A stretch of 64,000 nt of DNA from CAMAVH01 sp046297835 (lineage in GTDB: Bacteria; Pseudomonadota; Alphaproteobacteria; SMXQ01). Positions 55,672 to 64,000 of the stretch are shown here, in pieces; position 1 is the first letter of the stretch, and each line of letters begins with the position of its first letter. The notes beneath the pieces are model-generated. The model worked only from the letters and a program-made list of their open reading frames with translations, had not been told where the DNA came from and did not search any database. A program made the position numbers and the translations under genes. Where the stretch lies: assembly GCA_046297835.1 (NCBI GenBank), contig JBKBHI010000008.1, positions 124,001 through 188,000 on the forward strand. Direction: 5' to 3'.

Positions 55672-56388
55672 ATGCGAATCGGCGCAGCTATCTTCGGCGT
55701 AACCGCTATCCTGATCGTAACGGCCGGCGCGCTGCTGTGGAGCGGCGCGCTCCGCGTGCCCGACCGGTTCAACCCCTGGGCTCCGATCGACATCGCCGAC
55801 GCGCCCAATCTGCTCACCAAATATAAGCTCAAGCGGCTCGCCGAAAATCGCGCGCAATGCCTGGCGACGCTGGAGACGACGCCGCTGCGCTTCACGCCGC
55901 AGGCCGACCGCAATCTCGATCTCGAATGTTCGTTCCGCAACGTCGTGCGCGTGAACGGCTCCAGCGTGCCCTACTCCAGCAGCTTCGTCGCCACCTGCCC
56001 GCTCGCCATGGCCATCGCCCTGTTCGAGCGTCATGCGCTGCAACCGGCGGCCGAGGCCGCCTTCGGCCAGCCGGTCGCGGGCGTCACCCATCTCGGCACC
56101 TATGCCTGCCGCAACGTCTACGGCCGCGAGAGCGGCCGGCGCAGCCAGCACGCCACGGCCAACGCCATCGACCTGTCCGCCTTCCGCCTGAAGGACGGCA
56201 AGACGATCAACCTGCGGCGCGACTGGGCGGATGCCGGCTCAGGCGGCGACGACGCCGAGGCCGGCTTCCTGCGCGACCTGCGCGACCGCGCCTGCCGCAT
56301 CTTCCCGACCGTGCTGGGGCCGGACTACAACGCCGCCCACGCCGATCATTTCCATCTCGATATGGGTGGATTCTCGATCTGCCGATGA
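55672..56388 (+). CDS. Extensin-like family protein
   Basis: A 238-residue protein. One N-terminal anchor or signal (FGVTAILIVTAGALLWSGAL) is followed by the extensin-like C-terminal domain: CPLAMAIALFERHALQPAA, THLGTYACRNVYGRESGRRS (read in part), HATANAIDLSAFRL and HADHFHLDMG. The conserved His and Asp residues resemble a M15-like metal site, suggesting a periplasmic cell-wall role. The start at 55672 is chosen over 55627 because the anchor then begins normally. Confidence 0.88.
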   Translation: MRIGAAIFGVTAILIVTAGALLWSGALRVPDRFNPWAPIDIADAPNLLTKYKLKRLAENRAQCLATLETTPLRFTPQADRNLDLECSFRNVVRVNGSSVPYSSSFVATCPLAMAIALFERHALQPAAEAAFGQPVAGVTHLGTYACRNVYGRESGRRSQHATANAIDLSAFRLKDGKTINLRRDWADAGSGGDDAEAGFLRDLRDRACRIFPTVLGPDYNAAHADHFHLDMGGFSICR

Positions 56389-56498
56389 TCGCCCGGTCAC
56401 GTCCCTGTCATGCAGGCTTGCCGCCGCCTGTCATATGGGCGGGGTTCAATGCGGCCAACGCGAGGCTCCCACCCTCCGTCTGCCCTGACGAGAGGATC

Positions 56499-56533
56499 AC
56501 GGCGCCCGGAGCCGATCCGGGCGCCGTCTTTTT
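56499..56533 (+). terminator. Terminator after the extensin-like gene
   Basis: ACGGCGCCCGGA and TCCGGGCGCCGT pair around GCCGA, followed by CTTTTTG. It lies 110 bases past the extensin stop. Confidence 0.8.
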
Positions 56534-56541
56534 GTCTGCGG

Positions 56542-56871
56542 CTAAGCCTCGGTCGGCCCATACACGTCCTCGATCCAGCTCAGCGCCGGGCCGACCTGAT
56601 TGACGTCCGTGGTCGAGCCCAAAGTCACGAGCACGGCCTGCTCGACGGCCGCTTTCGGAATGCCGGACTCCTTCAGCCATTTCGTATGGTTGCGGAAGGC
56701 CATCTCGTAGCCGGCGGCCACGAACGCGCCGAGCATGATGAGCTGGCACGTCGGCTTGTCGAGCGGTCCCGACGCGAACGCCGCCGCCCGCATGGCGGCA
56801 TAATGGCCGCCGATCTCGGGCTTGAGCTTCTTGAGCAAGGTCGGCGACGAATCGACGAGCTTTCCGATCAT
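56542..56871 (-). CDS. Carboxymuconolactone decarboxylase/AhpD-like protein
   Basis: A 109-residue helical protein of the CMD/AhpD fold: LDKPTCQLIMLGAFVAAGYEMAF then NHTKWLKESGIPKAAVEQAVL (read in parts). The CxxC redox pair of AhpD is missing at the GYEMAFRNH position, so peroxidase-linked activity is unlikely and a decarboxylase or unknown role remains. The ATG at 56871 is taken; a start 7 codons upstream is possible. Confidence 0.82.
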   Translation of the reverse strand: MIGKLVDSSPTLLKKLKPEIGGHYAAMRAAAFASGPLDKPTCQLIMLGAFVAAGYEMAFRNHTKWLKESGIPKAAVEQAVLVTLGSTTDVNQVGPALSWIEDVYGPTEA

Positions 56872-56914
56872 GGGCGTTCCTCTCGTGCGCAACGGTTGTG
56901 AGAAAAGCTACGGC

Positions 56915-57976
56915 TTACGGCCAGCGCCACTGGGCGATGGCGACGATGAAATCGGGCAGCGGCACCAGATCGAGCACCAGGTCCGTGCTGACCGACAGGG
57001 CGAGCGTGCCGACCAGAGAGACGATGGTGCCGAGGATCACGCGGCCGCCCAGCACCTCATGATCGCGCGAGAGCAGCCGGGCGAAATAGAGGCGGAAGAG
57101 CAGCGACAAGCGTTGGATCGGCGTCACCACCGTCACCGGCGCGACGGCGAGCGCCATATAGCGGAACAGCTGCGAGAATCCGACGAACAGGCCGGAGATC
57201 ACGAACCATTTCCCCGCCTCGCGGTTGACCGACATGACATGGCGCGCCTGGCCCGGCCACAACAAGATGAGGCAGAACAGCAGCGTCGCCGCGCCGTAAG
57301 AGATGAGGCCGCCGGCGATGCTGGCGCTCAGCCCTTTGTCCTCCAGCGCGAAACGGATCAGGATCGGGCTGGTGCCTTGCGCCGCCGCCGAGACGATCGC
57401 GTTGAAATAGCCTTCGACATATTTCGGCTTGAACGGGGTCTTGGCGACATCGACCGGCGCGGCGGACGCGCGGACGTTCTCCGCCACCTTCTGGACCGTC
57501 TCGTCATTGCCCGCGCCGACGACGGCCGGCTCCTTGCTGCTTTTATGCTCCTTGGCGGCGCGCAAGCACAGCATGGGGCCGAGGACGATCAAGCCGATGC
57601 CGAGTATCTGGAGCGGCGTCAGCGTTTCGCCGAGAACGAGAACCGCGATCAGCAGCGTGAACACGGTGCCGCTCTGCTGCACCGGCCCGGTCAGGACCGC
57701 CCCCATCGCCTTGGTCGCGCGATAGTTGCAATAGCGCCCGAGGATGAAGTGCTGGACGCCGGCGAGCGCCAGCCAGCCCCATGTGGCGAGCGTGAATTCG
57801 CCGAACGGCGCGTAAGCGCCGAACAAGACGACGCCGAGCAGGAAGATCGGCAAGCCCATCGGCACGGTGATGGCCATGGCCTGCGCCACCGAGCCGGACA
57901 GCACGCCGCGCCGCACGGCGGCATTGTTGAACGCGAAGGTCGCCGCCGATAGAAGCGCTAAAAACCCGCCAAGCAC
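56915..57976 (-). CDS. EamA/DMT-superfamily permease
   Basis: A 353-residue protein with about ten hydrophobic segments arranged in two EamA repeats, for example MLGGFLALLSAATFAFNNAAV and GTVFTLLIAVLVLGETLTPLQ (read in part), where the 'lgE.lt..q..G..lI..G' end of an EamA repeat is present. A hydrophilic loop of about 45 residues separates the halves. Drug/metabolite transporters of this type export amino acids or small metabolites. Substrate unknown. Confidence 0.88.
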   Translation of the reverse strand: MLGGFLALLSAATFAFNNAAVRRGVLSGSVAQAMAITVPMGLPIFLLGVVLFGAYAPFGEFTLATWGWLALAGVQHFILGRYCNYRATKAMGAVLTGPVQQSGTVFTLLIAVLVLGETLTPLQILGIGLIVLGPMLCLRAAKEHKSSKEPAVVGAGNDETVQKVAENVRASAAPVDVAKTPFKPKYVEGYFNAIVSAAAQGTSPILIRFALEDKGLSASIAGGLISYGAATLLFCLILLWPGQARHVMSVNREAGKWFVISGLFVGFSQLFRYMALAVAPVTVVTPIQRLSLLFRLYFARLLSRDHEVLGGRVILGTIVSLVGTLALSVSTDLVLDLVPLPDFIVAIAQWRWP

Positions 57977-58106
57977 GTCACTCTCCCAGACTTATTCAGG
58001 CACGCCTAAATTCTGGGCGCGTTCTAGCAAAGCCGCGCCGCCGCTGCGACCTTTGTTTATGACCCGACCTTTGTTTATGAAACGCCGATAGAGCGAAAAG
58101 AGCGGG

Positions 58107-58922
58107 CTAAGCCGGCTCCGGCGCGAGCATAACGAGCTTGAGATCCGGCCGCGCGGCGAGCGCGAAACCGATCTGGCGGTAGCGCAGGAAACCGTCGATC
58201 GGGTGGTCGAAGGTGCGCGCGCCGCCTTCGCGGCCCAGGACCTCCTGCGCGTCCCACAGCTTGGCGAAGGTCGCGCTCTTGGCGCGCAACTCCTCGATCA
58301 TCGCTTTCACCGGCTCGTCGGTGAGATGCGCGCCAGCGTCGGCGCGAAATTCGGCGAGCACGCGGCTCGCGCGCTCCTCCCAGCCGCGGATCAGGCTGCG
58401 CGCCGCCGGTTCGAGAAAGACATAGCGCAACAGGTTCCGTTCGGCGCGGCCCGGCTTCTTGTCGAGCCAGCCGACGAACAGGTGCGCCGCCGCCTTGTTC
58501 CACGCGCGCGCCGTGCCGAGCCGGTCCAAGACATAGGCGGGGCAGCCGATCATGTCGACGACGGTCTGCAGATCGACCGGCGGTTCCGGCGCCGTGGCCG
58601 GCGCGCCCTCGTCGGGATCGCGCTTGCCGGCCAGATCGAACAGATAGGCCCGCTCGGCCGGCGACAGGCGCAGCGCCTCGGCGAGCCGCGCCAGGGCCGG
58701 CGCGGAGGCGGCGACATCGCGCCCCTGCTCGATCCAGGTGTACCAGGTGGCCGAGACGCCGCCGAGCTGCGCCGCCTCCTCGCGCCTGAGGCCCGGCGTG
58801 CGCCGCCGGCCGCCGACCGCCAAGCCGGCTTCGGCCGGCGTCAACCGCTCGCGCTGAGCGCGCAGGAAATCGCCGAGCGCCTTGCGGCGCGCCTCGGCGC
58901 TTTGAAAACTCGGGCGTCGCAT
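58107..58922 (-). CDS. XRE-family regulator with MmyB-like ligand domain
   Basis: A 271-residue protein. The HTH is at about 14-75 (LGDFLRAQRERLTPAEAGL then TPGLRREEAAQLGGVSATWYTWIEQG, read in parts), with the RRTPGLRREEvA signature. The C-terminal domain (LQTVVDMIGCPAYVLDRLG, AWNKAA and LLRYVFLEPAARSL) is the MmyB-like PAS-type ligand domain. The ATG at 58922 is 9 bases from two direct repeats. Members of this family often repress a neighbouring oxidoreductase or transporter; the target is not evident. Confidence 0.9.
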   Translation of the reverse strand: MRRPSFQSAEARRKALGDFLRAQRERLTPAEAGLAVGGRRRTPGLRREEAAQLGGVSATWYTWIEQGRDVAASAPALARLAEALRLSPAERAYLFDLAGKRDPDEGAPATAPEPPVDLQTVVDMIGCPAYVLDRLGTARAWNKAAAHLFVGWLDKKPGRAERNLLRYVFLEPAARSLIRGWEERASRVLAEFRADAGAHLTDEPVKAMIEELRAKSATFAKLWDAQEVLGREGGARTFDHPIDGFLRYRQIGFALAARPDLKLVMLAPEPA

Positions 58923-58931
58923 GATGCGATC

Positions 58932-58966
58932 ATACCAGGATAAAGGTGATTTTATACCTGGATAAA
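58932..58966. promoter_or_regulatory. Two direct repeats upstream of the MmyB-like gene
   Basis: ATACCAGGATAAA (58932-58944) and ATACCTGGATAAA (58954-58966) are 22 bases apart, about two turns of the helix, and on the same face. They lie at the regulator's promoter and are the likely self-binding operator. Confidence 0.55.
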
Positions 58967-59090
58967 TCCGCCGCACCAGCAAAGGGCTGACGCGCCGGTC
59001 TGAAGCGGGCAGACTTCCGGCGAAGCGCCCCCTTCGGTCGATCCGTCGGCCGAACGTCACGGAGAGGCGCGGCACAGGGAGAGAGAGCAT

Positions 59091-59993
59091 ATGGACCGGT
59101 TCAAGGCCATCGAAAGCTTCGTCGTCGTCGCCAACACCCGCAGCTTTTCCGGGGCAGCCGGCCAACTCGGCGTATCGAAGGCCATCATCAGCAAGCGGAT
59201 CATGCAGCTTGAGGACCACCTGAACGTGCGCCTGTTCCACCGCACGACGCGGCAATTCAGCCTGACCGCCGCCGGCAACGAATATCTCGATTTGTGCAGC
59301 CGGCTGTTAAGCGAACTGACGGAGGAGGAAGCGGCGCTGTCGCGGCTGCAAAGCGAGCCGCGCGGCCTCTTGCGCATCGTCTCGGCAAAATCCTTCGGCA
59401 CCATGCACATGGCCTCAGCGCTGGCCGAGTTCCTCAAGCTTTACCCCGACATGCGGATCGAGATGGAACTCTCCACTAGTTCCCCAACCAGCGTGCAGCT
59501 CGCAGAGCACGGCTTCGAGATGGGCGTCCGCATTATCCCGGCGCCCGCCGATTCGCGAACCATCGCCCGCAAGCTCGCCGATTTCCATTGGGTGCTGTGC
59601 GCCGCGCCCGAATATATCGAACGCCACGGCGCGCCGCGCGGACTAGCCGACTTGGCCGAGCATCGCTGCCTGTTGAATCCCCGGCTGACCGCCCAGAACG
59701 TCTGGCACTTCCAATACAACGGCCGGCGGCAAAGCTGCAAAGTGACGCCGGCCTTGACGATCACCGGCGTCAACGCGCTGCGCACGGCAACGATCGGCGG
59801 CGCGGGCATCGCCTTGCTGCCGACCTACTGCGTCGCCGATGACATCCGGCGCAAGACGCTGATCCAAGTGCTGCCGACGCATGCCACCGAACGCGGCACC
59901 GTCACCGCCGTCTACCCCCACGCGAGGCTCATGTCGGCGAAGGTGAAGCTGCTGACGAAATTTCTCGCCAGCCGCTTCGCCGGCCGTTTCTGA
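59091..59993 (+). CDS. LysR-family transcriptional regulator
   Basis: A 300-residue protein. The HTH is at 1-60 (MDRFKAIESFVVVANTRSFS, AGQLGVSKAIISKRIMQLEDHL, RLFHRTTRQFSLT), and the periplasmic-binding-like effector domain at 90-295 (LLRIVSAKSFGTMHMASAL). The sub-type is the common CrgA-like group without a metabolic neighbour signature. It is convergent with the cupin/TctC operon, 8 bases apart, so it may control that operon but does not share its promoter. Confidence 0.93.
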   Translation: MDRFKAIESFVVVANTRSFSGAAGQLGVSKAIISKRIMQLEDHLNVRLFHRTTRQFSLTAAGNEYLDLCSRLLSELTEEEAALSRLQSEPRGLLRIVSAKSFGTMHMASALAEFLKLYPDMRIEMELSTSSPTSVQLAEHGFEMGVRIIPAPADSRTIARKLADFHWVLCAAPEYIERHGAPRGLADLAEHRCLLNPRLTAQNVWHFQYNGRRQSCKVTPALTITGVNALRTATIGGAGIALLPTYCVADDIRRKTLIQVLPTHATERGTVTAVYPHARLMSAKVKLLTKFLASRFAGRF

Positions 59994-60001
59994 CGCGCCG
60001 C

Positions 60002-60460
60002 CTAGTCGAAGAACTCGCCTTCGATCGGCAGCGGCTTTGGCGCGTGCTTGAGATGCGACCGCCCCTCCAGCGGGTTCATCTCGGGATCGAAACGCCGCCC
60101 CTCGCCTAGCTCCGCCGACGCGCCGAAGCGGATGACGATGGCCGGCTCCTCCGTCTCGTTGGAGAAGGAGTAGTAGCAGCCCTTCGGCAAGAACAGCGCC
60201 TGATGCCGGCGCAACGGCGGCAAGGGCCCGTCCAAACCGCGAAACAGCAACTCGCCCTGCAGGATGACGAAGACATGGTCCTCGTCCATGTGCGTGTGCA
60301 AACCGTTCTCGCCGCCCTTCGGCCCGTAGCAATGGACATGGAAGGTCATGAGATCGGTGCACGCCAAAAGGCGCTTGCTGTGCCCCTGGCTGAGCATCTG
60401 TGTGCGCAGGCCGAGCGCCTGCGGCATCTCGCGCGAGGGCGTTAGGACTTTCGTCACCAT
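60002..60460 (-). CDS. Cupin-domain protein (3 of 3 in the operon)
   Basis: A 152-residue single-cupin protein. Motif 1 is GGENGLHTHMDEDHVFVILQG, where H, H, D/E and later H bind metal; motif 2 is FLPKGCYYSFSNE. It resembles dioxygenase-type or isomerase cupins such as quercetinase-like proteins. Last gene of the operon. The three cupins of this operon share the GGEN(x)2H(x)H frame. Confidence 0.85.
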   Translation of the reverse strand: MVTKVLTPSREMPQALGLRTQMLSQGHSKRLLACTDLMTFHVHCYGPKGGENGLHTHMDEDHVFVILQGELLFRGLDGPLPPLRRHQALFLPKGCYYSFSNETEEPAIVIRFGASAELGEGRRFDPEMNPLEGRSHLKHAPKPLPIEGEFFD

Positions 60461-60462
60461 GG

Positions 60463-60933
60463 CTAGACCCGCGCCGTCAGCTTCGGCGAAGCGCCGGCAT
60501 CCTCCAGCTTGCGCGGCGCGGCATCGGTGCGGCCGGAATTGTCGGTGTTCCCCGCTTGGTCGAACGCCTGCACCAACAGCACCTCAAGATGCTCGTCGCT
60601 GCTGCTTTCGAACCAATAGCGGGCGTTGCGCGGAATCACCAAGCCCTCGTGCGGCCCGACCTCGCCGAGCAGCTCGTCGTTCGGTCCGTAGAACTTCGCG
60701 CGCCCCTTCAACACCATCCAGAAGGCGTCGACCTTGGCATGATAATGCAGGTTGTTCTCGCCGCCTTCAGTGACGACCTGGATCATGCCGCGCAGCAGGT
60801 CGGTCTGACCGGCGAGGATCGTCACCTTCTTGCGCTCGAACTTTTCCGGCTTCTTGTAGCTGAAGAAACGGATGTTCTTTTCCGCCGCTTGATGGTCGCT
60901 CTCGGTCGGCGCAGGTTGCATCGCCTTGTTCAT
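60463..60933 (-). CDS. Cupin-domain protein (2 of 3)
   Basis: A 156-residue cupin. Motif 1 is GGENNLHYHAKVDAFWMVLKG and motif 2 is LVIPRNARYWFESSS. The second His is kept, and the acidic residue is D. The start at 60933 is chosen for AGGAG six bases upstream; an ATG at 60957 overlaps the TctC stop and is the alternative. Metal-dependent activity is inferred. Confidence 0.82.
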   Translation of the reverse strand: MNKAMQPAPTESDHQAAEKNIRFFSYKKPEKFERKKVTILAGQTDLLRGMIQVVTEGGENNLHYHAKVDAFWMVLKGRAKFYGPNDELLGEVGPHEGLVIPRNARYWFESSSDEHLEVLLVQAFDQAGNTDNSGRTDAAPRKLEDAGASPKLTARV

Positions 60934-60953
60934 CGTCTGCTCCTTGATAGTGG

Positions 60954-61988
60954 TCATTTCTGCTTAGCTTCCTGAGCGGGCTTCACAAGCTCGGCGACGC
61001 GGGCCAGCACCGCTGGAGCGGAGCCGTAAGCGTCGCGCAGCACCTTCTCCATCTGCTCCCCGGTCAACGGCTGCAACTCGACATTCTGGCGCGCGGCATC
61101 GCTGACGAAGGCGGGGTCCGTCATCGTCGCGTCGAAGGCGCGGCGCAGCGCCGCCTTGCGGTCCTCGGGCATGCCCGGCGGCGCGATGAAGGGACGGCCG
61201 AGCTTCTGGTTGGCGTAGATGACCTCGAGCGCCTTCCGGTCCTCCTCGCTTTTGACGAGCTCGTACGAGCTCGGCACATCCTTGATGTCGGGATGGCGTT
61301 CGGTGGCGGTCTGCAGCAAAATCGTTAGCTCCTTGTCGCGAATCCACTGCATGGACGTTGCCTTGATCGCGCCCCAGCCGATGCCGCAACGGCCGTCGAC
61401 CTCGCCGCGCTGCATGGCGAGGTTCATCTCGGCGCCACCGGGATAACCGGTAACGCTTCGTATGCGCGTGCCGATGACGGCGTTGAGCACCTGCGCGGTG
61501 ATCGCCTCGCCGGAGGTCGAGCCGGGGCTGGCGATGATCATCTCCCGGCTCGTCATGTCCTTGAGCGATTTGAACGGCGAGGTGTGCCAGGCCACGCACA
61601 ACAGCGCCTCCTGCGACGGCGTGCCGACCCAGGTGAATTCGAGAATCTCGAACGGATTGCGCACCGAGGGGTCGAGCAGCGTCTCCGTCGTCACCGCGCG
61701 GTCGATGTTGCCGAACTCGGAGCCGTCCTTCGCCGCCTTATTATAGAGATAGCCGGCGAGCGTGCGGCTGCCGGCGCCCGGCATATTCCGCACGATCACG
61801 CTCGGATTGCCGCCCATATGCTTGCCGATATGAGCCGCCACCAAGCGCGTGACGATGTCGTTGGTCCCGCCGCTATTGTAGCCGACATAGGCGGTGACGG
61901 TCTTGCCCTTGTAGAAATCGTCCGCGGCGGCAGGCGCCGCTACGACGGCGGCGACGGCAACCCCCAAAATGGCTTTCGCGATCTTCAT
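60954..61988 (-). CDS. TctC/Bug-type solute-binding protein (2)
   Basis: A 344-residue protein with a Sec signal peptide (AILGVAVAAVVAAPAAA). The Bug fold is shown by GKTVTAYVGYNSGGTNDIVTR (read in part), MPGAGSRTLAGYL and an aromatic C-terminal half. These proteins bind carboxylates for tripartite tricarboxylate transporters (TctA/TctB); no transporter subunit is present in this operon, so it may act with a remote one or as a sensor. It shares layout with the second copy at 62548. Confidence 0.88.
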   Translation of the reverse strand: MKIAKAILGVAVAAVVAAPAAADDFYKGKTVTAYVGYNSGGTNDIVTRLVAAHIGKHMGGNPSVIVRNMPGAGSRTLAGYLYNKAAKDGSEFGNIDRAVTTETLLDPSVRNPFEILEFTWVGTPSQEALLCVAWHTSPFKSLKDMTSREMIIASPGSTSGEAITAQVLNAVIGTRIRSVTGYPGGAEMNLAMQRGEVDGRCGIGWGAIKATSMQWIRDKELTILLQTATERHPDIKDVPSSYELVKSEEDRKALEVIYANQKLGRPFIAPPGMPEDRKAALRRAFDATMTDPAFVSDAARQNVELQPLTGEQMEKVLRDAYGSAPAVLARVAELVKPAQEAKQK

Positions 61989-61997
61989 GCGTCTCTC

Positions 61998-62489
61998 CTA
62001 TTCGTAAAACGCGCCGGGAATGGCCACCGGCTCGACATGCTTGTTCTCGGCGGAATGGCTGTGCAGCGCCTCGCCGTTCTTGCCGAGACGCCGGCTGGCG
62101 TTGACCGTCACCTCGCCTTCCAACGGCTGCCAGACGTTGCCGACCCGCAGCAGCACCAACGGTTCGCCGGGCACCGCCTCGAACTTGTAGTAGGCCCCCG
62201 CCGGCAGCAGCACGCCCTCGTTGCGTCCGACCTCGATGTCCGGCAAGTCGGGTTGCTGGAAGCGCGCGCGGCCTTGCAGCACGATGAAGGTATGGTCTTC
62301 GATGGCGTGGGTGTGAAACTCGTTCTCCCCGCCGTGGGCGTAGCATTTGATCGCTACGTTCATCGCCCCCGCCTCGCCCTTGGCCGAGGCGAGGATGCGG
62401 TGGGTGCGGCCTTCTTTCAGCAAAGCCGTGCGCAGGCGGAAGCTCTGAGCCGTTTTCTTTTCCGCCTGCGGCTTGATCGCCGTGTTCAT
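61998..62489 (-). CDS. Cupin-domain protein (1 of 3)
   Basis: A 163-residue cupin. Motif 1 is GGENEFHTHAIEDHTFIVLQG and motif 2 is VLLPAGAYYKFEAV. It has an N-terminal extension with a helix (AQSFRLRTALLKEG). It is located between two TctC-type genes. A start at 62489 is used; the ribosome site is weak (GAGCG). Confidence 0.83.
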   Translation of the reverse strand: MNTAIKPQAEKKTAQSFRLRTALLKEGRTHRILASAKGEAGAMNVAIKCYAHGGENEFHTHAIEDHTFIVLQGRARFQQPDLPDIEVGRNEGVLLPAGAYYKFEAVPGEPLVLLRVGNVWQPLEGEVTVNASRRLGKNGEALHSHSAENKHVEPVAIPGAFYE

Positions 62490-62547
62490 CAACGCGCTCC
62501 TGTGGTTTCGTTGACGCGCTGTCGGGCGCCCATGTTTCGTCAGCGCC

Positions 62548-63585
62548 CTATCGGACACCCATGATTTCGACCGTCTGTTCGACGACGTCCTTCGGCGTGG
62601 CGTAGAGCTTGGCGACCATGGCCGCGACATCCTGGCCGGTCATGAAGTCGGCGCCCATGCTCATTTTCTCGCCGTCGGCGATCAGCGCCTTATCCGCCAT
62701 GGTGGCGTCGAAGGCGCGGCGCAGCATGGCGACGCGCTCCGCCGGCAGGCCCGGCGGAGCGAACACCGGCCGCCCCATCTTGTTGGGGCCGAGCATCAAC
62801 TCGAGCATCTGGCGGTGCTCGGTCGTCGTCGCCAAGTCCATCACGAAGGGCACGTTCGGCAAGTCGGGATTCTTATCGACGGCGAATTGCGCCAGCAGCA
62901 CCACCTTGTCCTCGTCGAGCCACTTCTTGTAGCGCGCGAGAATGCTGTCCCAACCCAGGCCGCAGCGGCCCTGCACCTCGCCGCGCTCCATGGCAAGATG
63001 CACCTCGGTGCTGCCCTGATAGCCCTCGATGATTTTCATCTTGGTGCCAGCGACCTTGTTGAGCAGCTTGGCGTGAATCGAATCCGATGCGCTCGGCCCG
63101 CCAGATCCCATCAGGATGGTCTTCGCCTTAATGTCGTCGAGACCCTTGAAACCGGCCGCTTTCCAGGCAACGCAGATGCTCGTCTCGCTGTTCATGCTGC
63201 CGATCCAGGTCAGCTTGCCGGCTTCGAATTGGCTGCCTTCGACGCCCATCAGCGGATCGAAGGCGACGTTGCGCAAGGTGATGCCGATGGCGGATCCGTC
63301 CTTCGGCGCGACGTTGTAGATGTAATTCATCACCGCGCGGCCGCTGCCGGCCGGCATGTTGCGCGGGATGACCGTCGGTTTGCCGGGCAAATGGCTGCCG
63401 ATGTGGCGCGCCAGCAGCCGGCCGTACTGATCGTAGCCGCCGCCCGTGCTGGAGCCGATGTAGACGCTGAATTCCTTGAACGGCGCGGCCGGCGCCTGGG
63501 CGTGCGCCGACGCGTAAAGGCTCGCCGACAGAGCGCCGGCGAGCGCGACGATGGCGGCCAGACGGCCGCACCCGTATTGTTGCAT
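62548..63585 (-). CDS. TctC/Bug-type solute-binding protein (1)
   Basis: A 345-residue protein with a Sec signal (AAIVALAGALSASLYASAHA). Typical Bug blocks: FKEFSVYIGSSTGGGYDQYGR (read in part), MPAGSGRAVMNYIYN, then AERVAMLRRAFDATMADKAL. The closest relative in the window is the copy at 60954, so the two seem to be paralogues. Binds an organic acid in the periplasm by family analogy; ligand unknown. Confidence 0.88.
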   Translation of the reverse strand: MQQYGCGRLAAIVALAGALSASLYASAHAQAPAAPFKEFSVYIGSSTGGGYDQYGRLLARHIGSHLPGKPTVIPRNMPAGSGRAVMNYIYNVAPKDGSAIGITLRNVAFDPLMGVEGSQFEAGKLTWIGSMNSETSICVAWKAAGFKGLDDIKAKTILMGSGGPSASDSIHAKLLNKVAGTKMKIIEGYQGSTEVHLAMERGEVQGRCGLGWDSILARYKKWLDEDKVVLLAQFAVDKNPDLPNVPFVMDLATTTEHRQMLELMLGPNKMGRPVFAPPGLPAERVAMLRRAFDATMADKALIADGEKMSMGADFMTGQDVAAMVAKLYATPKDVVEQTVEIMGVR

Positions 63586-63670
63586 CTCTCCCTCCCCATG
63601 AAGCGCGTCCGCCCATCTGTTGCGGGCGGTTCGCGCGATTGGACGCGACGCGACGGTTAGGCAGGTCTTG

Positions 63671-64000
63671 CTAGAGGCCGAACAACTCCTTGGCGTTGTG
63701 GTAGAGAATCCGCTTCTTGGCGGAGTCGGGAATCGTCTCGTCGGCGCGCAGATGGCGCAGGTTGCCGGGGAATTCCGAATCCCAATGCGGAATGTCCGTG
63801 GCGAACATCAGATGCTCGGCGCCGACGTGCTCGATGGTGGGGCCAAGCATGCTTTCGCCCGCCTCGATGCTGACGTTGATCTTCGATTTGCGGAAGACAT
63901 TGGTCGGCTTCTCCTTCAAGAGCGGCATATCGACATGGCCGCGCTTCTCCCAATGCTCGTCGAGCCGGTCGAGGTAATAGGGCAGCCAGGTCGCGCCCAC
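63671..64000 (-). CDS. Amidohydrolase family protein, C-terminal part
   Basis: The last 109 residues of an enzyme cut by the window edge. It contains MLGPTIEHVGAEHLMFATDIPHWD, the 'fatDyPH.d' end of metal-dependent amidohydrolase-2 (ACMSD/LigW-like) enzymes, followed by the final helix RILYHNAKELFGL. Such enzymes decarboxylate or hydrolyse aromatic and heterocyclic acids. It is upstream of the TctC/cupin genes in the same direction, so uptake and catabolism of an acid is the likely theme. Its 5' end and the operon promoter lie outside the window. Confidence 0.85.
   Translation of the reverse strand: MGATWLPYYLDRLDEHWEKRGHVDMPLLKEKPTNVFRKSKINVSIEAGESMLGPTIEHVGAEHLMFATDIPHWDSEFPGNLRHLRADETIPDSAKKRILYHNAKELFGL

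Overview
The window reads as about 66% GC chromosome of an alphaproteobacterium, probably of the Hyphomicrobiales. The evidence is a NepR/EcfG general stress response pair with matching promoters, a SciP-type (DUF1153) protein, GatCAB, three Nu-class-like glutathione transferases in a row, and an intergenic palindrome of the rhizobial type. No rRNA or tRNA gene was recognised, so the genus cannot be fixed.

Positions 1 to about 41,200 are a temperate siphophage-type prophage whose left end lies outside the window. Its organisation is lambda-like. A leftward early operon (about 8,069 down to 1) and a rightward operon (from 9,065) diverge from a repressor/Cro switch with palindromic operators. 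The leftward operon encodes small unknown proteins, a SciP-like protein, a J-domain protein, a small nuclease-like protein, an SNF2 helicase, a cytosine-5 methyltransferase with nine internal repeats, a MazG-like protein and the start of a Gp37/Gp68 protein. The rightward operon encodes small early proteins, an adenine-type methyltransferase and an SF3 helicase-primase. An iteron-like repeat cluster and a phage NusG-like protein follow. The late genes come next in standard HK97-like order: HNH endonuclease, TerS, TerL, portal, a collagen-like protein, ClpP-like prohead protease, major capsid protein, head-tail connectors, tail terminator, tail tube, tail chaperones with a -1 frameshift, tape measure, tail tip, fibres, and lysis genes (holin candidates, M15 endolysin, overlapping spanins).

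An acyltransferase, a glycosyltransferase and a DUF115/MAF-like protein sit between the capsid and connector genes. They look like a virion glycan-decoration cassette and are the best candidate here for an undescribed system. Assembly is broken just after the capsid gene (ten N followed by 23 C).

From about 41,200 the genes look chromosomal. First is a stress-response island: glycine-zipper lipoprotein, nepR, ecfG and a DUF1328 protein. Three of these have perfect GGAAC-N16-CGTT promoters and ecfG has a near match. Next come a lipoprotein, a coiled-coil protein, three GSTs, gatB-gatA-gatC, ruvX with a CoA-transferase gene, an HxlR regulator divergent from a SnoaL-like gene, a cold-shock gene, an Old Yellow Enzyme, an extensin-like protein, an AhpD-like protein, a DMT permease and an MmyB-like regulator. 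The window ends with a LysR gene convergent with a leftward operon of an amidohydrolase, two TctC-type binding proteins and three related cupins, probably for uptake and breakdown of an organic acid.
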